A stretch of DNA of 53,004 nt from Streptomyces sp. NRRL S-350 (GCF_000719705.1 NZ_JOHO01000048.1:1-53004), one strand, 5' to 3'. Positions 1-11,297 are shown, counted from the stretch's first letter. The notes: generated from the letters alone by a model not told the origin. Program-made: numbers and translations.

Positions 1-1
1 C

Positions 2-187
2 ATCCGCCTCTCCCGCCGCACCCTCGCCACCATCAAGGGCAACCTCTTCTGGGCCTTCGGCTACAACGTCGCAGCCCTGCCACTGGCCGCCGCCGGACTC
101 CTCAACCCCATGATCGCCGGAGCCGCCATGGCCTTCTCCTCGGTCTTCGTGGTCGGCAACAGCCTCCGGCTGCGCCGCTTCCGCTGA
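2..187 (+). CDS. C-terminal end of a P-type heavy-metal (probably copper) ATPase, cut by the window edge
   Basis: Sixty-one residues of the C-terminus are visible and end at TGA 185-187. The segment has the order seen after the hinge domain of P1B ATPases: an [14 protein letters not shown] segment, then [23 protein letters not shown], which spans the last two membrane helices, then a short basic tail RLRRFR. The LNP and AMAFSSV signatures are typical of the last membrane segments of CopA-like pumps and match the family. The metal cannot be proved because the CPC-type helix lies outside the window. The protein would sit in the cytoplasmic membrane and export metal using ATP. A strong hairpin terminator follows. 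Confidence 0.85.
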   Translation: MRLSRRTLATIKGNLFWAFGYNVAALPLAAAGLLNPMIAGAAMAFSSVFVVGNSLRLRRFR

Positions 188-216
188 GCCGCGCGCTCCT
201 GACCACCCCACGCCGG

Positions 217-256
217 GCCGGGGCCCCGGAACCCCGCCGGGTTCCGGGGCCCCGGC
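217..256. terminator. Bidirectional terminator hairpin between the ATPase and the kinase gene
   Basis: A perfect 16-bp inverted repeat (217-232 with 241-256) encloses an 8-base loop. It lies between two convergent genes (stops at 187 on + and 311 on -). No clear T-tract follows, as is usual in streptomycetes. Confidence 0.8.
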
Positions 257-310
257 ATGTCGGTGCGCGGGCCACGGAGCCAGGCGTCGGCGCGCACGGC
301 GGTCGGCCGG

Positions 311-2098
311 TCAGCCCTCCGGCAGCCCCACGGCCTGCCAGCGGTACGCCGCGTCCTCCTGCCAGACCTGCAACTCGCCCTCCACCACCGCGGCGAGGCA
401 CAGCCGCCAGTCGTCGCCCATCGCCAGCGCGACCCGGGTGGCCGGGCGCAGCGTGGGGCGCCACCAGCGCGGACGGCGGGAGGTGCCGCCGGCCGGCAGC
501 CGCAGCCGTACGCCGCCCGCACCGGCCAGGGCGATGGTCGGGCCGCCGCGGTGGCCCACCATGGCGATGTCGAGGGAGGGCTCGCCGTCGCCGATCTCGG
601 TGCCCGCCCCGGCGGCGCCGACGGTGTGCAGCTGGACGGAGCCGTCCGGCCGCAGCGTGGCGGCCTGCGGTCCGGCGGAGGTGCGGGCCAGCGCCCCGGC
701 GCGCGGCGTGCCGGCCGGGCCCAGCGGGCGCGGCGGCTCGGCCGAACCGGGCCGCCAGCTCAGCACCCGCCCGCCGTGCTCGACCAGGACCAGCCAGCAG
801 CCGGGGCGTTCCTCGACCGCCGCCAGCACCCGGTCGGCGGGGCAGCCGGGCAGCTCCTGGCCGGTGAGGGTGAGGCCCGGCGCCCAGCGGTAGGAGCGCA
901 GGGTGCCCCCGGCGGCCGTCCAGACCGTCATCTCCGCCGTCGGGTTGACGGCCCCCGCCAGGCCGCTGACCCCGCGCGCGGCCTCCCACCAGCCGCCCGC
1001 CGTACCGACCCAGAGGGTGCCGCCGCGGTCCTCGGCGCAGACCACCAGCTCGCCCTGGCGTCCGGCCCAGCCGGCCGCCAACTCCCGTACGACGCCGGGG
1101 CCCTGTCCGGTGGGCAGCCGGTGCCCGACGCGGCCGGGGCCGGCCAGCGCGGTGCCGTCGGCGCCACCGGTGACCACCAGCGGGCGCCCGGACCGGTCGG
1201 GCAGCACGGCCAGGCCCGAGGTGCGGGCCACCGGCCGGTGGGCGCGCAGCAGTTCGCGGCCGCGGGCGGCCCACGGGCCGAGCGGGGAGGGGCGGCGGTC
1301 CGGATCGCGGACCAGTGGTTCGCAGGCCCAGCGCACCAACTCCTCGGTGTAGCCGGCCGCGAGGAGTTCGGCGCGGGCCTGTTCGGCGGCGAGCCGGTGG
1401 TCGAGCCGGCCGTGGTCGGGCAGCAGCAGGGTGCGGGCGAGGGTGCCGACCGCGAAGAGGTCCTTGGCGGTGGTCGGGAAGCCGCCGACCTGCTCGGCCT
1501 CCGGCGGGACGTGCCCGGGGGTGAACACCGCGACCGTCAGGGTGTGGTCCAACGGGGCGAGGAAGGTCAGGTCGATCAGCTTGACCTGCCCCTGGCCGTC
1601 CACCAGGACGTTGGCGGGGGAGATGTCGCGGTGCACCCAGCGCTTGCGGTGCAGCTCGTCGACGATCCGGCAGAGCCGGGACAGCACTTCGGCCACGGCC
1701 GCCGGACCGCCGCGCTGGGTGCGGGCCCAGGTGTGCAGCGGCACGCCCTCGACCCACGGCGAGATCTGGTAGCCCAGCAGGCCGGCGGGGGGCGCCGCGC
1801 CGGGCCGGTGCGGCGAGGGGCCGAGCAGGAAGCTGGGCACGACCAGGTCGGTGACGCCCAGGCGGTGCGCGTTGTGCGAGACGTCGTCCCAGCGGCCGAG
1901 CCAGCGCCGCACCTCCGACGGGTCGCGCTCCAGCATGATCTTCGCGGCGACGAGCTCCTTGCGCCCGTTGTGGCCGGTGCGCACCGCCCGCCACACCTCG
2001 GCCTCGCCGCCCCGGTGGTGGAACTCCAGGAGTTCGTACTGCTCGGGGTCGAACTCCGGCCCGAACCGGAGGCCGGGCACCCAACGCGACTCGGACAC
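311..2098 (-). CDS. Serine/threonine protein kinase-like protein with C-terminal propeller-like region
   Basis: 595 residues. The N-terminal 270 residues form a Hanks-type kinase domain: a glycine loop (HHRGGEAEVWRA), a lysine in VAAKIM, the catalytic loop WVHRDISPANVLV, and a metal-binding aspartate in LIDLTF where most kinases have DFG. A PPEA segment stands in place of APE. The core catalytic Lys, HRD Asp and Asn are present, so activity is plausible. Residues about 285-595 hold repeated short beta-rich units ending in W or V (TLWVGTAGGWWEA, TVWTAAGGTLRSY), like WD40/PQQ propellers, probably a sensing or protein-binding platform. No transmembrane segment is visible, so it is likely cytoplasmic. 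It is divergent from the TPR-Hsp70 operon, and I infer that it phosphorylates members of that system. Confidence 0.8.
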   Translation of the reverse strand: MSESRWVPGLRFGPEFDPEQYELLEFHHRGGEAEVWRAVRTGHNGRKELVAAKIMLERDPSEVRRWLGRWDDVSHNAHRLGVTDLVVPSFLLGPSPHRPGAAPPAGLLGYQISPWVEGVPLHTWARTQRGGPAAVAEVLSRLCRIVDELHRKRWVHRDISPANVLVDGQGQVKLIDLTFLAPLDHTLTVAVFTPGHVPPEAEQVGGFPTTAKDLFAVGTLARTLLLPDHGRLDHRLAAEQARAELLAAGYTEELVRWACEPLVRDPDRRPSPLGPWAARGRELLRAHRPVARTSGLAVLPDRSGRPLVVTGGADGTALAGPGRVGHRLPTGQGPGVVRELAAGWAGRQGELVVCAEDRGGTLWVGTAGGWWEAARGVSGLAGAVNPTAEMTVWTAAGGTLRSYRWAPGLTLTGQELPGCPADRVLAAVEERPGCWLVLVEHGGRVLSWRPGSAEPPRPLGPAGTPRAGALARTSAGPQAATLRPDGSVQLHTVGAAGAGTEIGDGEPSLDIAMVGHRGGPTIALAGAGGVRLRLPAGGTSRRPRWWRPTLRPATRVALAMGDDWRLCLAAVVEGELQVWQEDAAYRWQAVGLPEG

Positions 2099-2161
2099 AC
2101 GACCCCCGACGCTTCTGACCGCTGCTGACGCGCTCGTTCATCTCCTGCTGATGCGTCGCCC

Positions 2162-2190
2162 AGGATAGTGCTCTTTCCTGTTCGTCTGTC
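2162..2190 (-). promoter_or_regulatory. Candidate promoter of the kinase gene
   Basis: On the minus strand, GACAGA (2185-2190) and TATCCT (2162-2167) are separated by 17 bases, a reasonable vegetative -35/-10 pair 64 bases upstream of the kinase start. On the plus strand the same interval has TATTCT at 2203-2208, a possible -10 for the TPR operon, without a clear -35. Confidence 0.4.
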
Positions 2191-2307
2191 CGATCGAGGG
2201 CCTATTCTGATGGCGCCCGAGCAACATCACGACATCACGTCAACTCATGACCGGCCGAACCGGGTTGATCATGGAGTGGGCGAAATCCGGACACAGGGGG
2301 GCGGCGC

Positions 2308-5300
2308 ATGGCGCTGTTAGCGGTGCTGCTGATCGTGGTGGCACTGGCCGGTGCGGCCGCCGTCGTACTGGTCCGCCGCCGAAGGGCCCTGGACGCCGCG
2401 GCCGCGGCGAAAGCCCTGGCCGCGGCCGCCGAACGGCTCTCCGCCGGCAAGGCCGCCCAGGCCCGCCGCCGCTACGCGCGGATCGCCCGGCAACTGGCCG
2501 CCGGGCCCGGCGAACTGCGCCCGCAGCGCGGCCTCGCACTCCTCGGCCAGGCCGAGGCCACCGCCGCCACCGGCGACCGGCAGGCCACCCTCGCCCTGCA
2601 CCGCGAGGCCTTCCCGCTGCTCGCCGACCCGGCCCGGCAACTGCCCCGGTGGAGCCTGCGACTCCTCGCCGAGGAGCAACTGCAGTCCCCGGACGGCGAC
2701 CTCGCACCGCTGCTCGCCCTCCTCCAGGCCACCACCGCAGGCGCCGAACCCGGCGAGGAGGCCGAAACCGCCGCCCGCGCCCTCGACCGGCTCCAGCACC
2801 GGTGCCGCGAAGGCGCCCCCGAACAGCGCGACGACGCCACCGCCCGCGCCCTCGCCGCCCTGCCCGGCCGCGACTGGCCGGTGCTCGCCCGCGCCGCCCT
2901 GCTGCGCGACACCGCCCGCGCCGACCAGGCCGCCGCCCTGCTCGCCGCCGCGGCCCCCGACGGCAGCGGCGAACTCTGGTTCCGCTGGGGCGCCCAGCTG
3001 TACACCCTGCACCGCGACGAAACCGCCGTCGCCGCCTTCGACGAAGCACTGCGACGCGGCCCCGGCGAGCCCTCGCCCTGGGGACGCGGCCCGGCACTGC
3101 GCACCGACACCCTCCTCTTCCGCGGCCTTGCCCGGCAACGCCTCGGCGCCACCGAACCCGCCTGGGCCGACCTCGCCGCCGCCGCCGTGGAGACCCCGAC
3201 CGACCCCAGGCCCCGCTACGCCCTCGGCCGGCTCGCCCTCCTCCTCGGCGCCGACGACCAGGCCCGGGAACAGTTCACCGCCGCCCTGACCGTCCAACCC
3301 GCCTTCGCCCCGGCCCGGTTCGGCCTCGCCCTGGTCAACGAACGGGCCGAACGCCCCGCCGACGCCGCCGCCGACTACCGGGCCGGCCTCGGCCAGGCCC
3401 CCGACTGGCGCCCCGCCCGGATCAGGCTCGGCGCCGCCCTGCTCGCCGCCGGGCAGGCCGACGCAGCCGAGCCCGTCCTGCGCGCCGAGGCCGACACCGA
3501 ACCCGGCTCCCGCTGGACCCTGATCGCCGCCTTCCACCACGGCCTCGCCCTCGCCCGCACCGACGACCCGGCCGGCGCCCTCGCCCGCTGGGAGCCGCTG
3601 GACGACGAGGACCTGAACGAACGCCGGGCCCTGGCCCGTGACCGACTCGCCCGCACCCGCCTGGCCGCCGACCCGGGCGCCGCCCGCGAACTCTGGCAGC
3701 GGGCCGCCGCCGAACACCCGGCCGCCCCCGGCTACCGCGCCGCGCTGCGCGAAGCCGCCCTGCGCGAAGCCGCCCACCTGCTGGTCACCGGTCGCGACCA
3801 CCCCGAACCACGCCGACACGCCGCCGACGCGCTCGCCCTCGCCGACAGCCTGCCCGGCGCCCTCACCCGCCGCCAGGCCCGGCTGCGCGCCGCCCTCGCC
3901 CTGGCCGCGGGCACCCCGCAGCCGGTCACCACCCTGCTCGACGCCGGCGGCGGCCTGCGCGACCGCTACCACCTGGCCGCCGCCGCCCTGCTGGCAGGCC
4001 GCCCGGCCCAGACGATCGCCCTGCTCGGCCCGCCCGACCCGGCCGGCGACCCCGCGACGGCCCGGCTGCGCGCCCTGCTCGCCGAACGGGCCGGCAACTG
4101 GGCCGTCGCGCTCGACTGGTACCGCCACTTCCTGACCGCCCCGACGCCCGCGGCTCAGGCCGGTGAGGCCGCCGGGACTCCCACCGGTGGGGCCCCCGCG
4201 ACCCCCGCGACCCTCGCGGTACCGGCGACGCCCGCGGACTGCGCGCGCTGCGACCGGCCGGCCGCCGGCGCCTGCGGCGGCTGCGGCCGCGAAGCCTGCA
4301 CCGACCACCTGCACGCCCCCGAGGGCGCAGCCACCCCCCGGTGCGTGACCTGCGCCGGGCCCGCGCTGCGCGCCGTCCTGGACTGCGCCCGCCGCGCCGG
4401 CACCCCCGAGCAGGCCGAACCCGTCCTCGCCGCCTGGGCCGCGGCCCTCGGCGACGGCGCCGCCGCCGCGCCGGTCCGGCTCGACCTCGCCCTCCTGCGC
4501 GCCGAACTCGGCCGCCTCGACGAGGCGTTGGCCGACCTCCCGGCCGACGCCACGACCGCCCGCGCCGCCGTCCTGGTCCGCCGGGCCGGCGCAGCCCTCG
4601 CTGCCGACCAGCCCGGACGGGCCGCCGCCGACCTGCGCCAGGCCCTCAACCTCGCCCCCGGCCACCCGCAGGCGGCAGGCGCGCTGGGACTGCTCGCCGA
4701 ACACGAGGCGCACCAGCACGCCGTCGAGGGCCGCCACCGCGAGGCCTGGGAGGCCTACCGCGCACTGCTCCTCGAGGACCCGGCCCACCCCCGGCTGCTG
4801 CACGCCCTCGGCCTGACCGGCTACCGGCTCGCCGCCCCCGCCGCAGCGCCCGTCGCCGACCCTGCCGCCACCGCCACCGCCACCGACGACCCCGGCGGGT
4901 CCGGAGCACCCGACGCGGAGGTCTGGGGCTGGACGCTCGGCTGCCTGGTCGCCGCCCTGCACCAGCCCGAGCTGTGGGCCGAATCCGCCCGGATCACCGG
5001 CCGCACCGCCGAACCGCACCGGCTGACCGCCGCCCGTACCGGGCTCATCGACCGCCTCCGGGACGACCTGCGGGCCGTCGACCGGGCCGCCGGCCGCAGC
5101 GGCGACGAGGTCGACGCCTGGACGCTGCTCCTCGGCATGGAGGCCCACGCCGCCGACGTCCTCGCCCAGGAGGACATCCGGATAGCCCTGCCCGGCCGCC
5201 CGGCCCGCCGCCTGACGGCCGGCCCCACGCTCGACCGGCTGCTCCGCGCCGAGCCCGGACTCACCGCCTGGGCCGCGGCCTTCGACCAGGCCGTACGCGC

Positions 5301-6528
5301 CGGGCGGAGCCGCACCGAGGGCCCCGACGCACCGCCGCTCGCCCGGGCCCTCAGCCTGTACGGCGGGCTCGGCCCGCAGCACTACCTGCAGCTGAAGGGC
5401 CGCCAGGCCGCTGCCGTCGCCGCCCTGGACGCGGTGGCCGAGGCCGAACGCGGCGAGGCCTGGTACGCGCTGCTCGGCGAGACCCTGGTCAGCCAGGCCC
5501 GCGAGCACCACCGCAACCAGGACTGGCGCGAGGCGCTGGACTGCCTCAGCCGCGCGGCGGCCGTCCCCGGCGTCGACCTGCCCGCCGACGCCACCGCCAT
5601 CGCCGCCGAATCCGGCGTCCGGGCCGCCCGCGCGCTGCTCAAGAACACCGTCGACGACCAGCCCGGGGCAGCCGACCTGCTGGAGCGGGCGTTCGCGCTG
5701 GCCCCCGACGACCCCGAGGTGCGCGGTGACCTCGGTGCCACCTACGCCCAGTGGGCCCGCAAGATCAACAACGAGGACAAGGACTACCCCCGCGCCCTCG
5801 ACCTGCTGCAGAAGAGCCTGGAACTCGTCCCCGGCGACCCGACCGCCCGGCACTTCCTGGAAGCCGCCCTCGGCAACCGGGCCGGCGAACTCAGCCGCTC
5901 CGAAGCGACCGACGCGGAGCTGGAGGAGGCCGCCGACGCCTGGCGGGCACTGATCTCCCTCAACCCCGACCCGGACCACCGGCTCGGCCTCGCCTTCGTA
6001 CTGCGCCACCTCTCCCGGTCCGCCGCCTTCGCCGACGACCGCGTCCGCGCGGTGCGGTCGATGGCCGAGGCCCTGGACGCCGACCCGGAGTGGGACGGCG
6101 ACGCCGACCGGGAGGCTCCGCGCCGCGTCGCGGTGATGCTCGCCAACCACGTCGTGGACGCCCTCCAGGACAAGCCGTTCACCACCCAGGCCGCCATGCT
6201 GCAGAAGGCCAAGTCCTACGACGACTCACCCGACATCCGCCGCCTGATGGTCAGCGTCTGGCGGGGCGAGGCCATCGGCCACTACGAGGCCCGCCGCTAC
6301 CGCGAGGCGATCCGGCTGCTGGAGGAAGCGCTCGGCCTGTCCGCCACCCCGGAGGACACCGACAAGCTGCACCGCGAACTCGGCATCGTCCACGGCTCCT
6401 ACGCCGTCCAGCAGGCCAACGCCCGGCAACTGCGGGCAGCCCGGGACCTGGCCCGGAAGGCCGTCGAGTACAGCCCGGACGACGCGGAGCTGCGGGCGAT
6501 GCAACGGCGGATCAACTCGCTCTACTGA
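2308..6528 (+). CDS. Membrane-anchored giant TPR protein with an internal zinc finger
   Basis: 1406 residues. An N-terminal hydrophobic helix (residues 1-22, LLAVLLIVVALAGAAAVVLV) followed by RRRR predicts one membrane anchor with the bulk in the cytoplasm. The rest is almost entirely alpha-helical alanine-rich repeats of about 34 residues with TPR character (for example ELGRLDEALADLP, AADLRQALNLAPGHPQAAGALG, ERAFALAPDDPEVRGDLGATYAQWA). At about residues 643-682 there is a cysteine/histidine cluster (CARC, CGGCGREAC, TDHLH, CVTC) that resembles a B-box zinc finger. The function is unknown. TPR arrays bind peptides or chaperone tails, and the J-like, GrpE-like and Hsp70 genes directly downstream make a scaffold or co-chaperone role likely. 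ATG 2308 is taken because it places the membrane helix at the N-terminus. Confidence 0.85.
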   Translation: MALLAVLLIVVALAGAAAVVLVRRRRALDAAAAAKALAAAAERLSAGKAAQARRRYARIARQLAAGPGELRPQRGLALLGQAEATAATGDRQATLALHREAFPLLADPARQLPRWSLRLLAEEQLQSPDGDLAPLLALLQATTAGAEPGEEAETAARALDRLQHRCREGAPEQRDDATARALAALPGRDWPVLARAALLRDTARADQAAALLAAAAPDGSGELWFRWGAQLYTLHRDETAVAAFDEALRRGPGEPSPWGRGPALRTDTLLFRGLARQRLGATEPAWADLAAAAVETPTDPRPRYALGRLALLLGADDQAREQFTAALTVQPAFAPARFGLALVNERAERPADAAADYRAGLGQAPDWRPARIRLGAALLAAGQADAAEPVLRAEADTEPGSRWTLIAAFHHGLALARTDDPAGALARWEPLDDEDLNERRALARDRLARTRLAADPGAARELWQRAAAEHPAAPGYRAALREAALREAAHLLVTGRDHPEPRRHAADALALADSLPGALTRRQARLRAALALAAGTPQPVTTLLDAGGGLRDRYHLAAAALLAGRPAQTIALLGPPDPAGDPATARLRALLAERAGNWAVALDWYRHFLTAPTPAAQAGEAAGTPTGGAPATPATLAVPATPADCARCDRPAAGACGGCGREACTDHLHAPEGAATPRCVTCAGPALRAVLDCARRAGTPEQAEPVLAAWAAALGDGAAAAPVRLDLALLRAELGRLDEALADLPADATTARAAVLVRRAGAALAADQPGRAAADLRQALNLAPGHPQAAGALGLLAEHEAHQHAVEGRHREAWEAYRALLLEDPAHPRLLHALGLTGYRLAAPAAAPVADPAATATATDDPGGSGAPDAEVWGWTLGCLVAALHQPELWAESARITGRTAEPHRLTAARTGLIDRLRDDLRAVDRAAGRSGDEVDAWTLLLGMEAHAADVLAQEDIRIALPGRPARRLTAGPTLDRLLRAEPGLTAWAAAFDQAVRAGRSRTEGPDAPPLARALSLYGGLGPQHYLQLKGRQAAAVAALDAVAEAERGEAWYALLGETLVSQAREHHRNQDWREALDCLSRAAAVPGVDLPADATAIAAESGVRAARALLKNTVDDQPGAADLLERAFALAPDDPEVRGDLGATYAQWARKINNEDKDYPRALDLLQKSLELVPGDPTARHFLEAALGNRAGELSRSEATDAELEEAADAWRALISLNPDPDHRLGLAFVLRHLSRSAAFADDRVRAVRSMAEALDADPEWDGDADREAPRRVAVMLANHVVDALQDKPFTTQAAMLQKAKSYDDSPDIRRLMVSVWRGEAIGHYEARRYREAIRLLEEALGLSATPEDTDKLHRELGIVHGSYAVQQANARQLRAARDLARKAVEYSPDDAELRAMQRRINSLY

Positions 6529-6640
6529 CGGCAACCGCACGGCAGTTGCCGTCGTCCTAGACCGTGCGCGCCCCAGGTCGGGCCGGCTGATCCGGCCGCC
6601 CCGACCGATCCGGTCGCCCCGCACCGCAAGAGCCGTCCGA

Positions 6641-6692
6641 CCGCAAGAGCCGCAAGAGCCGCAAGAGCCGCAAGAGCCGCAAGAGCCGCAAG
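6641..6692. repeat. 9-bp minisatellite, CCGCAAGAG, 5.8 copies
   Basis: Five exact copies of CCGCAAGAG and a partial sixth (CCGCAAG) run head to tail. One isolated copy lies at 6624-6632. The array is in the 219-base gap between the TPR gene and the J-like gene, ending about 55 bases before the next start. No ORF with coding character covers it. Confidence 0.9.
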
Positions 6693-6747
6693 GCCACCCG
6701 AGCCGTCCCGACCGTCCCAGCCGTCGTGAGGAGAGAGACCGCCCGCC

Positions 6748-7173
6748 ATGCCACTGCACGAACCGTCGCCGTACGAGGTCCTGGGCATCCCGCTCACGGC
6801 CGGGGTGCGCGAGATCAACCTCGCCGTCGGGCCCGCGATGCGGGCGGCCCGCTACACCCGCCAGCAGATCCAGGAGGCCGCCGCGCTGCTGCGGAACCCG
6901 GACCGGCGGCTGGAGTCCGACCTCCAGCAGCCCCTTCCACCGGAGCCGGTCGACCAGGCCGCCGACCTGCTGGCGCCCGCGCTCGCCGAACCGCTGCTGG
7001 TGATCGAGCGCCCGCCGCTGCCGCCCGTCCCCGCCCTCCTGGCACTCCACCGCTCCGAACTGGCCGCCGACTTCGCCGAGCCCGCCCCGTCCGGAGCCGA
7101 CCCCGAACCGCCCGTCCCCGCCCGCTACGCGGCCGACCTGTCCGTGCTGCCGCAGATCGAGGTCCCCGAATGA
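6748..7173 (+). CDS. Degenerate J-domain-like protein
   Basis: 141 residues. The first 55 residues resemble a J-domain: SPYEVLGIPLTAGVREIN corresponds to the usual helix I start (YEVLGV), and AAALLRNPDRRLESDL corresponds to the end of helix III (A...LL.DP..R..YD). The HPD tripeptide that J-proteins need to stimulate Hsp70 ATPase is missing; the same place reads AARYTRQQIQ. The remaining residues are proline-rich and not recognised. The gene overlaps the GrpE-like gene by ATGA and precedes an Hsp70 gene, which supports a J-derived adaptor. It may tether Hsp70 without stimulating hydrolysis. A purine-rich GAGGAG lies about 14 bases before ATG 6748. Confidence 0.6.
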   Translation: MPLHEPSPYEVLGIPLTAGVREINLAVGPAMRAARYTRQQIQEAAALLRNPDRRLESDLQQPLPPEPVDQAADLLAPALAEPLLVIERPPLPPVPALLALHRSELAADFAEPAPSGADPEPPVPARYAADLSVLPQIEVPE

Positions 7174-8018
7174 CCGACGCACCGACCGCATCCCTGCTCG
7201 ACGGCCACCGGCGGCTGGAGGTCCCGCCCGGCGTCGAGGACGTCGACCTGGAGCGGAAGTTCGCCCAACTGCTCTTCCGGGCGTCCCTGTTGGGGAGCAA
7301 GCTGACGGAGCAGCAGCAGGCCGCCCGGAGCGAGCAGCGGGAACTGCTCGGAATCCTGGTCGAGGTGGACGACGCGCTCGCCGCCCTCGGCCTGGACGGC
7401 GAGCTGGTGGCGCTCGGGCGCGGCGCCGGCATCGAGGCCACCCGGCGCCGGCTGCTCGGCCGGCTGGCCAAGGCCAAGGTCCGCCCGATGCGCCTGGAGG
7501 GCATGACGGCCGACCCGGACCTGACCGAGATCGTGGGGACCGAGGCCCGGGCCGGGGTGGCACCGGAGACGGTGGTGCGCACGGTGGTCACCGGGTTCTT
7601 CTGGGGCGACGAGGTGTTGCGGCGGGCCCAGGTGGTGGTCGCCGCACCGGGGCTGGAGCCGGAGCCTGCGCTTGGGTCCGAGCCTGACCTGAGGCCTGAG
7701 CTGGGGCCTGAGCTGGGGCCTGAGTCGGGGCCGGAGGCGGCGGAAGCCCCGGAGTCGGCCTCCGCCGAGGTCGGGGACGCGATCGGGGACGCGATCCGGG
7801 ACGCGCTCCAGGGGGAGGAGCCCGGCCAGCCCGCCGACATCACACCCGCCACGCCCGAACCGGCCCGGGAAGCGGCCTCCGGACCGGCCCCCGAGCCGGC
7901 CCCCGGACCGGCCGGCCAGGACGCCGCGTCGGTCGCCCGCGCCCAGCCCAAGGCGGCCCCGCCCCGGGCCCGCCGCAAGCCCCCGGCCGCCGGCAAGCGG
8001 GCCAAGCGCAAGAAGTAG
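7170..8018 (+). CDS. GrpE-like nucleotide exchange factor with a charged repetitive tail
   Basis: 282 residues, starting at the ATG that overlaps the stop of the J-like gene. Residues 25-60 are helical and charged (KFAQLLFRASLLGSKLTEQQQ), like the GrpE coiled coil. Residues about 95-155 hold a GrpE-type beta domain, ending with VVRTVVTGFFWGDEVLRRAQVVVA, which matches the GrpE pattern (TVV.V...GY..GDRVLRPA.VVV). After residue 160 there is a low-complexity acidic and proline-rich region with ELGPELGPESGPE repeats, then a strongly basic end (RRKPPAAGKRAKRKK). Typical GrpE is about 190-230 residues, so the tail is an addition. It lies directly before the Hsp70 gene and probably releases ADP from that Hsp70. 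Confidence 0.7.
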   Translation: MTDAPTASLLDGHRRLEVPPGVEDVDLERKFAQLLFRASLLGSKLTEQQQAARSEQRELLGILVEVDDALAALGLDGELVALGRGAGIEATRRRLLGRLAKAKVRPMRLEGMTADPDLTEIVGTEARAGVAPETVVRTVVTGFFWGDEVLRRAQVVVAAPGLEPEPALGSEPDLRPELGPELGPESGPEAAEAPESASAEVGDAIGDAIRDALQGEEPGQPADITPATPEPAREAASGPAPEPAPGPAGQDAASVARAQPKAAPPRARRKPPAAGKRAKRKK

Positions 8019-8049
8019 CCAGGACCACGAGGGGCAAGAGGGGAACTAC

Positions 8050-10616
<2,567 letters not shown>

Positions 10617-10620
<4 letters not shown>

Positions 10621-10886
10621 GCCCCGTGACCGATCCCGAGGTGCTCTGCCCGCTGTGCAAGGTGGCGGCGGATCCGCAGAGCCTGTGCTGCCCCTCCTGC
10701 CGGGAGGACCTGTCCGCGCTGTTCCGGCTGCGTTACGCCGGTCGGATCGACTACAACCGGGCGCTCGACGCGCTGCACGCCGGTGACACCGCCACCGCGC
10801 TGTTCCGGTTGCGCAGTGCGCTGGCGGCCGAGCCGGACCTGGATCCGGCGCGTGAGCTGCTGGAATCACTGCTGGTGACGGAATGA
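10617..10886 (+). CDS. Small zinc-ribbon / TPR-like protein
   Basis: 89 residues, translationally coupled to the Hsp70 gene (ATGA at 10617-10620). Residues 9-31 carry two cysteine pairs (CPLC and CCPSC), as in a zinc ribbon. Residues 40-85 form one TPR-like helix pair (YNRALDALHAGDTATALFRLRSALAAEPDLDPARELLESLL). The zinc ribbon resembles those inside the neighbouring Hsp70, and the TPR unit resembles the large TPR protein, so it combines the two module types of the operon. The function is not known. It could be an adaptor that bridges Hsp70 and TPR partners. Confidence 0.75.
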
Positions 10887-11010
10887 GGGACTGACGGGGG
10901 CGGAGGGGGTGGGTGGTGGCGGGCCGGGGTCCGCCGGGCCGACGGGCGACACGCCCTAGGACCGAGCAATCCCGGCGTGCCGCCTCGCGGATCGCGTGTG
11001 ATCGAGGGCG

Positions 11011-11027
11011 AGTGTGATCGTCACACT
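11011..11027. promoter_or_regulatory. Palindrome upstream of the chaplin gene
   Basis: AGTGTGATCGTCACACT has perfect 7-bp arms around TCG and ends 26 bases before the chaplin start. The half GTGTGATCG is repeated directly at 10996-11004. The element is a candidate operator, and the regulator is unknown. Confidence 0.5.
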
Positions 11028-11053
11028 GATTGCCCCTCCCAAGGAGTCACGCA

Positions 11054-11290
11054 ATGCGCATTCGCACCTACCTCGCCGCCTCGGCCGTCGCCGCGGTGTG
11101 CGTGCTCGCCGGTGCCGGTACCGCCGCCGCCGACGCCAACGCCAACGGTGTCGCCTTCGGCTCGCCCGGGGTCCTCTCCGGCAACCAGATCCAGATCCCG
11201 ATCCACATCCCGATCAACATCTGCGGGAACTCGGTGGACCTGGTCGGGATCGCCAACCCCGCCTTCGGCAACATCTGCATCAACGCGTGA
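11054..11290 (+). CDS. Short chaplin (secreted hydrophobic amyloid-forming surface protein)
   Basis: 78 residues. A signal peptide (MRIRTYLAASAVAAVCVLAGAGTAAA, cleavage after about residue 26) precedes one chaplin domain of about 50 residues with the family landmarks GSPGVLSGN, IPIHIPINICGNSVD and GIANPAFGNICINA, including the two conserved cysteines. There is no sortase LPxTG signal and no second domain, so it is a short chaplin like ChpD-H. Chaplins coat aerial hyphae and spores and lower surface tension. The Shine-Dalgarno sequence AAGGAG (11041-11046) fits ATG 11054. The gene is monocistronic, with a palindrome upstream and a strong terminator downstream. Confidence 0.95.
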   Translation: MRIRTYLAASAVAAVCVLAGAGTAAADANANGVAFGSPGVLSGNQIQIPIHIPINICGNSVDLVGIANPAFGNICINA

Positions 11291-11297
11291 CCCGAGT

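Noticed and set aside
2317..6150. 1277-codon open frame on the minus strand inside the TPR gene
   Set aside because: It is a high-GC shadow: Gly/Ala/Glu-rich with no recognisable domain, while the plus strand has clear TPR repeats and a membrane anchor.
11011..11027. Reading the chaplin palindrome as a Crp site
   Set aside because: It does not fit the GTG-N6-GNCAC pattern of Streptomyces Crp in register.
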